A DNA stretch of 64,000 nt from assembly GCA_963921345.3 (NCBI GenBank), contig CAWUFE020000007.1:1364001-1428000 (forward strand), in the 5' to 3' direction. Positions within the stretch are counted from its first letter, which is position 1. Every line of letters starts with the position of its first letter. Under the pieces are notes generated by a model. That model saw only the letters and a program-made list of their open reading frames with translations. It had not been told where the DNA came from and made no database searches. The stretch comes from Hoeflea_A sp963921345. Its GTDB lineage: Bacteria; Pseudomonadota; Alphaproteobacteria; Rhizobiales; Rhizobiaceae. This document shows positions 16,788-26,397 of this stretch, piece by piece. Position numbers and translations under genes: made by a program.

Positions 16788-18277
16788 GCGGGAACAAGAT
16801 GGTCCACGGACATGATCGGTTCGCCGACCATCTCTTGCCCCAGATCGACGCTGGACAGGCTGCGCAGGCCCGCCGTCGCAACAGCCGCACGATGCATGCC
16901 GATCTCCATGAGATACTGATGTGAAAATCCGTGAGCGGCATCCAGCCCGGTAATCAGGCTGCGTCCGATGTGTCGAGCAGCAGCCGCCGGGTTTACGGTG
17001 TGGGCCTCGATGCAGACCATTCCGTGTCGGGCAATAAGCGGCGTCCACGCCTGCAACAGTTCGACCAGCGCGCCAAAGGCCTCGTCCGCGGAAATGCGTG
17101 TCCCGTCCGGGCGGCAGAACACCGCCTCCGTCACGGGGGACTGCCAGTCCTTGCGAGGCGTCCGATGCCGGCGATTGTGCAGAACCGATTTGTTGATGTG
17201 CAGCGCATTCGTCGCGTCGATCCCGTGTTGCAAGAGACACCTGGCAATTTCATCCGGCGCGCCGACATCGCCGGTGACTGCCAGGGATGGAGCATCGATC
17301 TCGGACAACCGAGCCTCCGTCGCCCTGCGTGCCACTTCGTTGTATTCCACTCCCACGAGGGTCAGCGGATGTCGGTCAAGGATCCGGCCGCGACCGGTGT
17401 GCAAGCGGATGGCAGCGAAAACCTCGGCGAGCACGGTGCCGTCCCCGGAACCGGTGTCCACCAATGCCGCCGGCTGATCGCTCACAGGTCCGTCGAACAA
17501 CGGCAGAATCGTCGCCAACACGGGATCACGGCAGGCATTGGAAAAAACCTGACCGCTGAAAGCGATGTCGAGCCCGCGATCCACGCTCCTTTCCTCGGTT
17601 CCGGCCTCCCCTGGAGCCTCTGCGACCCCTTCGGTCAAAAGGCGTGATACGGCATGAAATGTCGGGAGATAGGCCAGCGGATAAGCGTATTGCCCAACAA
17701 AAGCCGCGGCCTTTTTGCCATCCTGGGTCCACCGCCCATTCCGCAACCAGCCGGTTTGTTCCAGAACCGCATGCATACCCGGCATGAGCATCGCCTCGCC
17801 ACCGTCCTTCAATGGGGCTGCAAGCGCTCCGATCCGGTCCAGGCGATGCCAAAGGGCCGCACACAGCGGCCCAAGGCGTTGCTGGGTAAAGCGCGTGGGC
17901 GTGCCATCGCGAGCCAGAGCAGAGAGCCACCGTGCTTCCGATGAACCTGCTTGACCGCCCAGAACATCCCAGGCCAGCCCTACCCGATCCTGCGCGCCGT
18001 GAGACCACTCCGGGTGGCCTGCCACCCAAAGTCCATCCTGCGTCAGCACTAGCCGGTCCCCGTCCCGTCCTGCCAGCCCCTGCGACACCAGCAGCTTGAC
18101 CGTCAGCGCCGCATAGCCGGATCTGACACCGAAAGAACGGGTCAGATCCTCCGCGCGAAATCCGCCTTGCGACATCCGGTCGAAGGCACCGAGCTGGTGG
18201 AGCGCCTCGAAGAGCGTGCCGGTGGCGATGCCGTCGCAATGATGGCAAAGAGTTGCCCAGGCCGTCGCCGCACTCAT
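16784..18277 (-). CDS. AprA-MT2-like class I SAM methyltransferase of the RiPP cluster
   Basis: A 497-residue protein. The first 190 or so residues contain two winged-helix-like repeats, each ending in a QDG turn (RLVLTQDG and RWTQDGKKA). The SAM motif is ALVDTGSGDGTVLAEV near residues 271-286, and ALHINKSVLHNRRH follows. This layout resembles methyltransferases related to AprA of apratoxin assembly; the assignment is from pattern only. Its start codon overlaps the stop of the upstream exporter gene (ATGA), so it is the last gene of the minus-strand operon. Its final 4 bp overlap the end of the convergent MetX-like gene. Expected target: an oxygen or nitrogen of the peptide, unproven. Confidence 0.6.
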   Translation of the reverse strand: MSAATAWATLCHHCDGIATGTLFEALHQLGAFDRMSQGGFRAEDLTRSFGVRSGYAALTVKLLVSQGLAGRDGDRLVLTQDGLWVAGHPEWSHGAQDRVGLAWDVLGGQAGSSEARWLSALARDGTPTRFTQQRLGPLCAALWHRLDRIGALAAPLKDGGEAMLMPGMHAVLEQTGWLRNGRWTQDGKKAAAFVGQYAYPLAYLPTFHAVSRLLTEGVAEAPGEAGTEERSVDRGLDIAFSGQVFSNACRDPVLATILPLFDGPVSDQPAALVDTGSGDGTVLAEVFAAIRLHTGRGRILDRHPLTLVGVEYNEVARRATEARLSEIDAPSLAVTGDVGAPDEIARCLLQHGIDATNALHINKSVLHNRRHRTPRKDWQSPVTEAVFCRPDGTRISADEAFGALVELLQAWTPLIARHGMVCIEAHTVNPAAAARHIGRSLITGLDAAHGFSHQYLMEIGMHRAAVATAGLRSLSSVDLGQEMVGEPIMSVDHLVPA

Positions 18278-21039
18278 TGCAGTTGATGCGCGACCAGCCG
18301 CGCAAATGGACCGTCCGCCTTGATCAGATCATCGTATTTTCCGTGTTCGACCACACTGCCCTGTTCGATTACCAGGATCTTGTCGGCCGATTTGATCGTC
18401 GACAGCCGGTGGGCGATGACCAACCGCGTGCAGTTCATTTTGTCGAGATTGCGCGTGACGGTGTCCTGGGTGATGTTGTCCAGCGCGCTGGTTGCCTCGT
18501 CCAGCAGGAGGATTTTCGGCTTGCGGATAATGGCGCGGGCGATCATCAGGCGCTGCTGCTGACCCTTTGACATCATGACCGCGCCATCGCCGATCATGGT
18601 GTTGAGACCCATTGGCCAGGATGCCACTTCCTCGGCCAGCCCCGCGGCCTCCAGCGCTGTGGTGACCTCCTCCACCGAATAGGGGCGGCCCGTCGTAACA
18701 TTCTCGTACACCGAGCCGCTGAGAAGTCTGCCGTCCTGCATGACGACGCCGATGCGCTGCCGCAGACTCCATTGATTGACGAAACGCACGTCGTTGCCGT
18801 CGACCATAATGGATCCGCTCTCCGGCTGTTCAAAGCCGAGGAGCAGCCGGAAAATTGTCGATTTACCCGCGCCGGACGGACCGACGATCGCCGTCATTTC
18901 GCCCTGCTCGGCGACGAATGACAAGTCAGTCAGAACCAGGCTGGACTTGGCCGAATATCTGAATGAGACGTTGCGAGCTTCGACTCTCCCGCGAATGTCC
19001 CCCAATTCGTCGTAACCGGCATTCTCCTCGCGCGGCGCCTTCAGGATCGGCAGCACCCGATTGAAATGCGGCTTGAGCAAGAACAGATACAAGACCCCGC
19101 GCGTGGCCAGATAGAGGGATGCAGTAAATTGCCCGAGCGCCACGTTGAAGGCGACGAACCGGGCTGTGGGCATGACCTTGCCCCAATCATCGACCGGGCG
19201 CGGCCTGGATTCGAAAAAATCGAAGATGATGTCGAGCTGGAAGCCGATGGTGCCGAGAACGGCCAGAATCACCAGATAGGGAAATGCCGCCCTGATCACC
19301 CGCAGCCGATAGTTCAGAATGCTCTGGTGCAGGGAGAGATTGACCATTTTCCGATATCCCTGCAGCCATTTGGCGAACAGCCGCCGGTCTGCCCCCGCCA
19401 CCCGCAGCTTGGGAATGGAGCCGATGATCTGCAGCACCAGCCCCTGCAGTTGGCCGACCTGATCGAGCACCCTCTGGTTGAAGCTCAGGATGACACGGCC
19501 ATACAGGATCGCCACTGCGGCGAACAGGAGCGAAACGACCAGGACGACCAGCGCGACGCGCCAGTCGTAATAGATCATCAGGATCATGCTGAAGATGACA
19601 CCGACGCTGCTGGTCAACAGGAACGAAACGGCCTGCCCCAGGGTCGTCCGCATCGCGTCCACGCTGTCGGCCCGATTGGAAAGATCACCCGCATTGTACT
19701 GGCGAAAGAACTGCGCGCGCAGGCTGAGGATATGAACCCAAACCGCTGTCTGTATGCGGTATTCCATCTTGCCTTCCAGCCGCAACGAGGCCAGAGACTG
19801 AACGATGCCGGTCATTGCCGCCGCTGCCGCCGTCACCAGGAGCAGCGCGGTGAAAACCCTGATTTGGCCGACATCCGCACTGGGGATGATCGAGCCCATC
19901 AGCCAACCGATCGAGATCGGCGGAACGATTGAAAATATCGCGCCCAGGATGAGGCAGAATATGATGTTCCGAACGTCCCGGCCTTCACCGAGCAGACCGA
20001 AACGGAACAGGCGCCACGGGCTCTGCGCACCTTCGGGCGACGGAATGAAGAACGCGTAAGCAAGCGGGTCGAGCGTTGCGGCAAGTTTGGCAGTTACGCG
20101 CGGCCTGTCCCTGGCGGAGGCAATTTCGTAGCCGCCCGGCACCGGGACGAGCGCCACCGGATCGCGGCTGTCGCGCACATACCCCAGCAACACGCCGTGA
20201 TCCTGCCGCCACCAATTGTGCTGCAGATTGATCGCGCGGACCTGCAAGTCGTTTCTACGCGCGAAACGCTCGATCAGGTCCATTTCGGACTCATTCGGCT
20301 TTGGCTGAACCATGGAGGGAACGTGTGCGAACCCCACGGCGTCCAGAACCTGTCGGACCGCATCGTGGAAGCTGAGTTCGCCGAATTCCAGGGATCGGAA
20401 ATGTCGGTCGACCATTTCGGCCGTTTCGGAAAGTTCGTCGTCGAGACGCGCATCCAGCCGGAATTGCGAAGCCTCGTTGCGTTTGTGTCGCGTTTGACGA
20501 GCGGTGTTGAAACGCTTCGCCGCGTCCTCCATGACCTTACGGTTGGCAGAATCGAGCAGCGGCTCCAAGTCCGTATCCGGGTCTGCGGCAGGCTCGGTAC
20601 TTTCCGCAGGCATGGCTGCCGACACCGTTCGCAGCCAGGCCTTGACAAGATTCGACGCGTCCGTCTTTTCGTCCTTGGCGGCCCATGCGGCCACGTCATT
20701 CCAGGCCGTCTGTACGATCTCGGTCTCTTCGGACGGAATGGCGATGGCATGGATCGCTTCGTTTTCAGCGCTCATGGAAAACGCCAGCCCGCCTGCCTCG
20801 ACGCGACCTATGAAAATCCGCCCTTCAGGGGAGCTCCACAGAATGTCCAGCGCGCCCGACAAAACCAGCCAGCAGGCCCCCTCTCCCCACAGTTCGAACC
20901 GGTCGGATGCATCGACGATACGCCGGGCCTCGGCAAGACCGAGCCCCTTGGCAAGGGCGGAGGCGGGATCGCGCCAGGCGCTTTCCATGATTTTTTTCAG
21001 CGCCTCGTCGCCGCCGAGGATTCCGTCGAGGAAATTCAT
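18274..21039 (-). CDS. NHLM-type bacteriocin ABC exporter, ATP-binding/permease subunit without peptidase
   Basis: A 921-residue protein matching the second ABC subunit of NHLM (nitrile hydratase leader microcin) export systems. The N-terminal third is a cyclic-nucleotide-binding-like sensor region (SDRFELWGEGACWLVLSGALDILW) plus linker; a six-helix membrane domain spans roughly residues 350-630; the ATPase has Walker A VGPSGAGKSTIF near residue 720, signature MSKGQQQRLMIARA (Lys in place of the usual Gly) and Walker B ILLLDEATSALD. It overlaps its neighbours by 4 bp at both ends. Together with the peptidase-ABC and HlyD-type proteins it should export the mature peptide. Confidence 0.88.
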   Translation of the reverse strand: MNFLDGILGGDEALKKIMESAWRDPASALAKGLGLAEARRIVDASDRFELWGEGACWLVLSGALDILWSSPEGRIFIGRVEAGGLAFSMSAENEAIHAIAIPSEETEIVQTAWNDVAAWAAKDEKTDASNLVKAWLRTVSAAMPAESTEPAADPDTDLEPLLDSANRKVMEDAAKRFNTARQTRHKRNEASQFRLDARLDDELSETAEMVDRHFRSLEFGELSFHDAVRQVLDAVGFAHVPSMVQPKPNESEMDLIERFARRNDLQVRAINLQHNWWRQDHGVLLGYVRDSRDPVALVPVPGGYEIASARDRPRVTAKLAATLDPLAYAFFIPSPEGAQSPWRLFRFGLLGEGRDVRNIIFCLILGAIFSIVPPISIGWLMGSIIPSADVGQIRVFTALLLVTAAAAAMTGIVQSLASLRLEGKMEYRIQTAVWVHILSLRAQFFRQYNAGDLSNRADSVDAMRTTLGQAVSFLLTSSVGVIFSMILMIYYDWRVALVVLVVSLLFAAVAILYGRVILSFNQRVLDQVGQLQGLVLQIIGSIPKLRVAGADRRLFAKWLQGYRKMVNLSLHQSILNYRLRVIRAAFPYLVILAVLGTIGFQLDIIFDFFESRPRPVDDWGKVMPTARFVAFNVALGQFTASLYLATRGVLYLFLLKPHFNRVLPILKAPREENAGYDELGDIRGRVEARNVSFRYSAKSSLVLTDLSFVAEQGEMTAIVGPSGAGKSTIFRLLLGFEQPESGSIMVDGNDVRFVNQWSLRQRIGVVMQDGRLLSGSVYENVTTGRPYSVEEVTTALEAAGLAEEVASWPMGLNTMIGDGAVMMSKGQQQRLMIARAIIRKPKILLLDEATSALDNITQDTVTRNLDKMNCTRLVIAHRLSTIKSADKILVIEQGSVVEHGKYDDLIKADGPFARLVAHQLQ

Positions 21040-23252
21040 GACGACGCCACCAGTTCGGCATAGACACCCTTGCGGCGCATCAACGCCCGATGCCCTCCCG
21101 ATTCGACGATCGCTCCGTCCTGCAGGACATGGATGGTCTCGCAGTCGCGGATCGTACTCAATCGATGCGCCACGGTGAGGCTGGTAATGCCCCGTCGAAG
21201 GATATTGCCGACGATCTGGGCTTCGGTGTTGGAATCCAGCGCCGACGTCGCCTCGTCCAACACGAGCACAGTCGGCTGTCGGGCCAGAGCGCGAGCGATC
21301 TCGAGCCGTTGCTGCTGTCCGCCGCTGAAATTGTCGCCGCCTTCAAGAATGTGCGCGGAGTAACCGCCGACGCGTTCCATGATCGTTGCATGGATACAGG
21401 CGTCGCGGGCGCCCTGGACAACCGACGAAAACGGCGCCGTGTGATCCCACAGTGTCAGATTCTCCAGAACGGTGCCTTCGAACAGCCGGCTGTCCTGATC
21501 GACCCAGCCGATGGCCGAGATCATGCTCTGCCGGTCGATCTCCGACAGCGGTCTTCCATCGTAAAGAACCTCCCCATCGGTTGGTTGATAGAGGCCGAGA
21601 ATCAATCTCAGCAAAGTCGATTTTCCGCTGCCGCTATGACCGACCAGCCCGATCCTCTCGCCCGGCTCAATCGCCAGGTTGACGTTTTTGATGACCGGAG
21701 GATCGGCCTCGGAGAAAGCGAAGCTGACGTCACGCAGTTCGATGCGACCCGTCAGGATATCGCTGTCGGATGCTGTGTTTTGGGTGCTTGCGGTTGCTTT
21801 GGCCTGGGTCGCAAGCAGGGCATCGGGCGGTGTTTCGAACACGTCGTTCAGGCGATTGACGTGCCCGGTGGCCTTTTGCATCCGGCTGTTGAAACCGATG
21901 AGTTGATGGACGGGCCCGATGAAGTTGGACAGGATCAATTGAAAGGCAACGATGCCGCCGATCGAAAGGTCGCTGTAGATGATCAGCAACGCGCCGGCTC
22001 CCAGCACGACCGCCGTGGTGGCGGCGCTGAGAAAGGTCGGCACGGCCATGAGCAGCGTCGACATACGGTTGAGCCGTTGCGACGCGTTCACAGCGTTGGT
22101 CTGATAGCCGGACCAGATGCTGAAAAAATCACCCTCCGAGCCGGTCGCCTTCAGCGTTTCCATCGATTGCAGGCCCGCCATCGCTGCGCCGGTGATTTTG
22201 GCACTGGTGTTGAGGAGCGAGGCGTTGAGGTCTCGTATCCGACGCTGCACCAGGGCTATGGCGATCAGATTGATCAGCATCATGAAAATGGCGATCGCGG
22301 TCAGTTCGATGCTGAACATCGCCATGACCCCTGCATAGGCGATCACAGAGATTGCGCTGACCACAGCCATCGGCATCGGCCCGGCGAGAAGGCTGGCCAC
22401 GAAGTTGGCCGACTGCAGCCGCGCAATCAGGTCGCCGCTGTAGCGCTGGGTAAAAAACAGGATCGGCAGGCTCAAAAGATGCCAGACGAAACTGGTCGTG
22501 ATGGTAACCGAAAACTTGATCTGGAGACGAAGCAGAACGGACTGCTGGAACCAGGTCAGGACCGCGCTCAAGAGCCCCGCCAGTGTCAGGCCCAACAAAA
22601 GCGGAAACAGCCAGGTGTCGAATTTCCGGATGAGCACCTCGTCGATGAACACCTTCAGCACCGCGGACATGACGATCGTCGGAACGACCAGCAGGAGGCT
22701 GATGGCCCCTACAAGGATAATCGCGCGCCGCGACCCGCGGGACCATCGCAAGAGCGATGGGATGACCGTCGAGCGTTGCCCGCCCCTGGTGAAGTCGGGT
22801 CCGGGCGTCAACTCCAGCGCGACGTCGGAGAAACCGGCGGCAAAATCCTCGAACGACACCGTCAGGCGGCCCTTTGCCGGGTCGTTCAGAAAAACGGTGT
22901 CTCCGCTGGCACCTTCGACGACCAGAAAGTGATTTTGGTTCCAGAAGGCAATGAATGGCGGCGCGAGATCGAGCGCCTGCTCGGCGCTGACCTTCAGTGC
23001 CTTGGCCTGCAATCCGTATTTTTCGGCGGCGTGCACGATCTGCGATGCGCGCACGCCGTCTCGCGACACGCCGCAGACCCGTCGCAACTGCGGCAGGGAC
23101 GCAAAGCGCCCGTGGTATCCGAGGATGATCCCCAGTGCCGCGGCGCCGCATTCCAACGCCTCCATCTGCAGAACCGTCGGCGTCGTGACCCGTCTGGGGT
23201 GGCGTGAGGAACGGGCACTGGTCATGACCGGATCGGCATCCTCACTGGGCAT
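21036..23252 (-). CDS. NHLM-type ABC exporter with N-terminal C39 leader peptidase
   Basis: About 738 residues. The C39 double-glycine peptidase is intact: Cys in MEALECGAAALG (near residue 35), His in NQNHFLVVEG (near 108) and Asp in FLNDPAKG (near 124). A membrane domain follows (about 165-450), then an ATPase with VGHSGSGKSTLLR, NFSGGQQQRLEIARAL and VLVLDEATSALD. Expected function: cleavage of the precursor after the AVAGG site and translocation of the core. The start is uncertain; ATG 23252 lies inside the end of the HlyD-type gene, while an alternative at 23225 avoids the overlap. Neither has a strong ribosome site, suggesting coupling. Confidence 0.92.
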   Translation of the reverse strand: MPSEDADPVMTSARSSRHPRRVTTPTVLQMEALECGAAALGIILGYHGRFASLPQLRRVCGVSRDGVRASQIVHAAEKYGLQAKALKVSAEQALDLAPPFIAFWNQNHFLVVEGASGDTVFLNDPAKGRLTVSFEDFAAGFSDVALELTPGPDFTRGGQRSTVIPSLLRWSRGSRRAIILVGAISLLLVVPTIVMSAVLKVFIDEVLIRKFDTWLFPLLLGLTLAGLLSAVLTWFQQSVLLRLQIKFSVTITTSFVWHLLSLPILFFTQRYSGDLIARLQSANFVASLLAGPMPMAVVSAISVIAYAGVMAMFSIELTAIAIFMMLINLIAIALVQRRIRDLNASLLNTSAKITGAAMAGLQSMETLKATGSEGDFFSIWSGYQTNAVNASQRLNRMSTLLMAVPTFLSAATTAVVLGAGALLIIYSDLSIGGIVAFQLILSNFIGPVHQLIGFNSRMQKATGHVNRLNDVFETPPDALLATQAKATASTQNTASDSDILTGRIELRDVSFAFSEADPPVIKNVNLAIEPGERIGLVGHSGSGKSTLLRLILGLYQPTDGEVLYDGRPLSEIDRQSMISAIGWVDQDSRLFEGTVLENLTLWDHTAPFSSVVQGARDACIHATIMERVGGYSAHILEGGDNFSGGQQQRLEIARALARQPTVLVLDEATSALDSNTEAQIVGNILRRGITSLTVAHRLSTIRDCETIHVLQDGAIVESGGHRALMRRKGVYAELVASS

Positions 23253-24492
23253 CAAACCAGGTTTGCAGCACAGGCAACAACAGAGTGATCGGCCGGCGCT
23301 GTTCCGTCAGGACACGGACATCGACGGTGGTGCCGGCGCTGAGTTCGACCGGCGGCCCTTCCGACGACGTCCACCGCAATCCGCTGTCGGTTGCGGAGTC
23401 TTTGTCCAGACGAAGCGTGATTCCGATGGGAGCGCCCTGGACCATCAGCTGGTCGGCCAGCGATGCGTTGCCGAGCCGGTTCTCCAGAACGGCCTTGGTC
23501 ACCGGCAGCCTGCTGACGCGGGTGACCGTTCCGCGGATCGACCCGTATATGTTGCGCTCGACGGAGGTCGGAGAGATTTCCGCCTCCATGCCGACCTCCA
23601 CCTGCTTGCCCTTGCCGATCGGCATGTAGCCCTGCGCATCGAGAGTCCGATCCCCCGACTGGATCGCTCCCAGTTCGACGCCCTCGTCGACCACCCTGCC
23701 TACTTCCGTTGCCAGTTCCGTCACGATCCCGGAACTTGGAGCCAGAATGGCGCCGCCGAACTGGAGTTGCGCGTCGAGATCGTTCAACTGACCCTGGGTC
23801 TTGGCGACCTCGATCTTCAATTCGGAAACATATCTGGCGACCGAATCCTCGAACTCGATTTGCTGCAGCTTCAGATTCGCGATCTGGCTCACCCGGTTGC
23901 CGATATCCTGTTGTACGTCAATCAGCCGCTCGAACGACTGCTGCAAGACCGGTTGCGCAATCAGCCCCTTTTTGAACAGGTCCTGGTTGCTCTTGTAGAT
24001 CTCGGTAAGCTGGTTTTCGTTGTTGTGCTGATCGGCGATGTAGGAATTCAGAAACTTGATCTGCTGATCCAGGTTTTCCTCTCGGATCTTGATGTCCCGA
24101 TCCGAGGTTTTCTCGTAGCTGTCGAGTTCGGCCTGCTGTTGTGTTAGCGTCTTCGTGACGCCATCGTGCTGTGCCGAAATTGACGTCAGATCGACTTTGA
24201 ACATCGTATCGCCGGCCTTCACCGTATCGCCGACTTGCACGAGAATTTCCTTGATCTCGCCGGTTGCGGTGGCTTCCACCACGCTGATGTCGCCGCCGGT
24301 CAACTCCAGCACACCGGGCCCGTGCACATAGACCAGCAATCGTCCCACCATGCTCCAGATCACGATCGAACCGATGCACAGCGACAGAACGGCGAGCAGA
24401 ATCCAGCTGGAAGCCGATGTCAGACGAATCGCATTGTTGAGCTGATCGGGGTTCTGCAGTGGTTGCGTGGGTGCGGCGTCTTTTTTGGGCAT
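23242..24492 (-). CDS. NHLM-type HlyD-family secretion adaptor
   Basis: A 416-residue membrane-fusion protein. One N-terminal transmembrane helix (about residues 31-50, SWILLAVLSLCIGSIVIWSM) is followed by a lipoyl/beta-barrel portion (VVEATATGEIKEILVQVGDTVKAGD split around the hairpin), a long coiled coil rich in Gln/Glu/Lys (about 100-220) and a second lipoyl half (GGAILAPSSGIVTELATEVG). This is the periplasmic adaptor that joins the paired ABC exporters of NHLM systems. It lies between the membrane protease and the exporter genes in the same operon. Confidence 0.87.
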   Translation of the reverse strand: MPKKDAAPTQPLQNPDQLNNAIRLTSASSWILLAVLSLCIGSIVIWSMVGRLLVYVHGPGVLELTGGDISVVEATATGEIKEILVQVGDTVKAGDTMFKVDLTSISAQHDGVTKTLTQQQAELDSYEKTSDRDIKIREENLDQQIKFLNSYIADQHNNENQLTEIYKSNQDLFKKGLIAQPVLQQSFERLIDVQQDIGNRVSQIANLKLQQIEFEDSVARYVSELKIEVAKTQGQLNDLDAQLQFGGAILAPSSGIVTELATEVGRVVDEGVELGAIQSGDRTLDAQGYMPIGKGKQVEVGMEAEISPTSVERNIYGSIRGTVTRVSRLPVTKAVLENRLGNASLADQLMVQGAPIGITLRLDKDSATDSGLRWTSSEGPPVELSAGTTVDVRVLTEQRRPITLLLPVLQTWFDAQ

Positions 24493-24541
24493 GTCGGGTA
24501 CACACCTTCTGAGGACAATTGGTTGGCGCGATACGATCCGT

Positions 24542-25312
24542 TCAGGTCAGCATTGCCGCTCCCGCCTGGATAGGAATATGCGCCGCAGCGTGGGAGAGCG
24601 CTGCCGCCTCGAAACCATAACGAATATATATCACCCCGGCGATGATGCCGACAATGCCGTTGAGCACGAGGGCCCGGACAACGATCATGGTGTTCAAATC
24701 CGTCATGGTCGCGGTGATCGGCAGATGAGCAATTCCGAAAACCAGTGCGGCAATCACGATGATTGCGAGCACGACGCCTCGGCTTGCCGCCTTTTCCGGC
24801 CCGAAGATCCGGGACACCGCCCAGAGCAGCACCGACACCAGAAACAGGCGCATCAGCACTTCTTCGTTGATTCCTCCGTAAAGCACTCCGCCGGCCAGGC
24901 CTTGCCAAAAAGAGCCCGTCAGCAAGGCGCCGGTTACGCTGCCGCGCAATGCGACCGGATGCGGCTGGAAGACAAAAACGTCGATGAGGACGAGAGCCAG
25001 ACCGCCCAGAATCCCGAAAATCGCGGCCAGAAGCAGACCCGTGCGCGACAGAACGGCCTTCGGCCCGCCGGCCCATTGGGTGACCAGGGGGGCTCCGACG
25101 AGCTTCATGTTGCGCGCCGCCCACAAGCCGAGAAACGCCGCCGGGCCGAACAGCAGGATCGATTGCACGACGGCAGACCCGTAAAGTTCCCAGCCCGGCA
25201 AGGCCGCAGCGTCGATGCGTGTCCGTGCCGCGATGATGGCCGGCATGATGGACAGCGAGCCCAGGATGCAGACAACGGTCAGAATGATGGTCGCGCGAAT
25301 CTGAACAATCAC
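24542..25312 (-). CDS. CPBP (Abi/CAAX-like) intramembrane glutamic endopeptidase
   Basis: A 256-residue polytopic membrane protein with about seven or eight hydrophobic helices. The CPBP catalytic motifs are present: EEVLMRLFL (the EExxxR glutamate pair), VFGIAHLP, and LSHAAAHIP. GTG 25312 is preceded by AGGATG at good spacing. Such proteases commonly sit in bacteriocin and RiPP operons, where they act in maturation or self-immunity. Here it lies between the GNAT and HlyD genes, all on the minus strand. Immunity and leader trimming are both possible. Confidence 0.82.
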   Translation of the reverse strand: MIVQIRATIILTVVCILGSLSIMPAIIAARTRIDAAALPGWELYGSAVVQSILLFGPAAFLGLWAARNMKLVGAPLVTQWAGGPKAVLSRTGLLLAAIFGILGGLALVLIDVFVFQPHPVALRGSVTGALLTGSFWQGLAGGVLYGGINEEVLMRLFLVSVLLWAVSRIFGPEKAASRGVVLAIIVIAALVFGIAHLPITATMTDLNTMIVVRALVLNGIVGIIAGVIYIRYGFEAAALSHAAAHIPIQAGAAMLT

Positions 25313-25361
25313 TGGAACATCCTATCCATGGTCAGGACCGGGATTTCGGGCTGTCATGCCC

Positions 25362-26297
25362 CTACTCTCCCCCCTCGGTTGCGTTTCGATCAAGCGGTTT
25401 GAGCACCGTGCACGCATAGCCCAGCGCGTCGAGCCGCGGGCCCATGCGCCGGAGGACGAAGCGCGCCATTCTGGGCTGGTTCACGTCCACGGCGAACATG
25501 AAGCGTCGCGCCGTGCTGCGTTCCTTCTGGCGCCTGGCGCAGGCCTGCCACAACGGCAGGATCGTGCAGCTTCTCTGGATCTCCGGGTCGACGAACGTGC
25601 ATGTCCAGCGAATCATGTCCGGCCCAGTCTGATGGGTAATCGCCCACCCCCTGACCCGGTCTTCTTCCCGGGAATCCAGCAGCGCGACGCTTGTCGACCG
25701 CAGAAATCCCTTTTCGAACAGAAAGGGGTTCACGTCGGCCGGCACCCATTGGCCCAGACCTGCCTCGATCTCCGACCGAGCCTCCCTGGAAACACTGTGC
25801 CAGGGCACGATGCGATATCTCGGGTGCGGTCGCGCCTTGACGAACCAGGGTGTGTCGAAGGCAACCGTCATGTTCGATTGGCAGATCAGCCCGGTCACCT
25901 TCGGCGGCCCCCATCCCGCCTTGCGCAAGAAATGCAACGATCCCTGGTTCGCCGGATCGACGGTCAGGAAATGCGCGCCAATGCGGAAACCTTCCCTGGC
26001 AAAGGCCGTCTCCAACCGTGAAAGCAAACGCCGTCCCAGGCCGCGTCGCCGGTAAAGCGGCGGTACGTAGATGGACGCGAGTTCGAAATCCGCGTTCGGG
26101 CCCGGCACCCCGATTGCCAATCCACACGGGAAGTCCCCGTCGCGGGCGATCGCCAGTTTGGCTTGCGGCTGACGGGCGACCGCCGGGCACAGCTCCGGAT
26201 TGATTAGATAGGCGACCGATTCGAGCGCCGTGACGGGCGCCAGCGAGATATCGAGGCCCGTCTGCCCGTCGGCGATTGCCAGGCTCGACTTCGACAT
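25362..26297 (-). CDS. GNAT-family acetyltransferase-like protein in the RiPP operon
   Basis: About 311 residues. Residues 1-150 form a GNAT domain with the acetyl-CoA loop in YRRRGLGRRLLSRLETAF and GAHFLTVDPANQGSLHFLRKAG (split here across two motifs). The second half (from about residue 160) lacks an obvious acetyl-CoA loop and may be a degenerate GNAT or a family-specific domain. ATG 26297 is chosen because GGGAG lies 8 bases upstream; the frame stays open for another 50 codons without family-like sequence. It may N-acetylate the peptide or confer resistance; no direct evidence separates these. Confidence 0.7.
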   Translation of the reverse strand: MSKSSLAIADGQTGLDISLAPVTALESVAYLINPELCPAVARQPQAKLAIARDGDFPCGLAIGVPGPNADFELASIYVPPLYRRRGLGRRLLSRLETAFAREGFRIGAHFLTVDPANQGSLHFLRKAGWGPPKVTGLICQSNMTVAFDTPWFVKARPHPRYRIVPWHSVSREARSEIEAGLGQWVPADVNPFLFEKGFLRSTSVALLDSREEDRVRGWAITHQTGPDMIRWTCTFVDPEIQRSCTILPLWQACARRQKERSTARRFMFAVDVNQPRMARFVLRRMGPRLDALGYACTVLKPLDRNATEGGE

Positions 26298-26397
26298 GCC
26301 TACACTCCCGGGCGTCCGGCAGCGAGCGGGCCGGATTTTCCGTTGCGGACGAATTCCAGGCCGGTCCGGCTTCGAGCCATCCCGGGCACTTTGCGCA

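Noticed and set aside
23225..23255. A separate small gene at the HlyD/ABC junction
   Set aside because: The overlap is explained by alternative starts (TTG 23255, ATG 23252, ATG 23225) of the peptidase-ABC gene.
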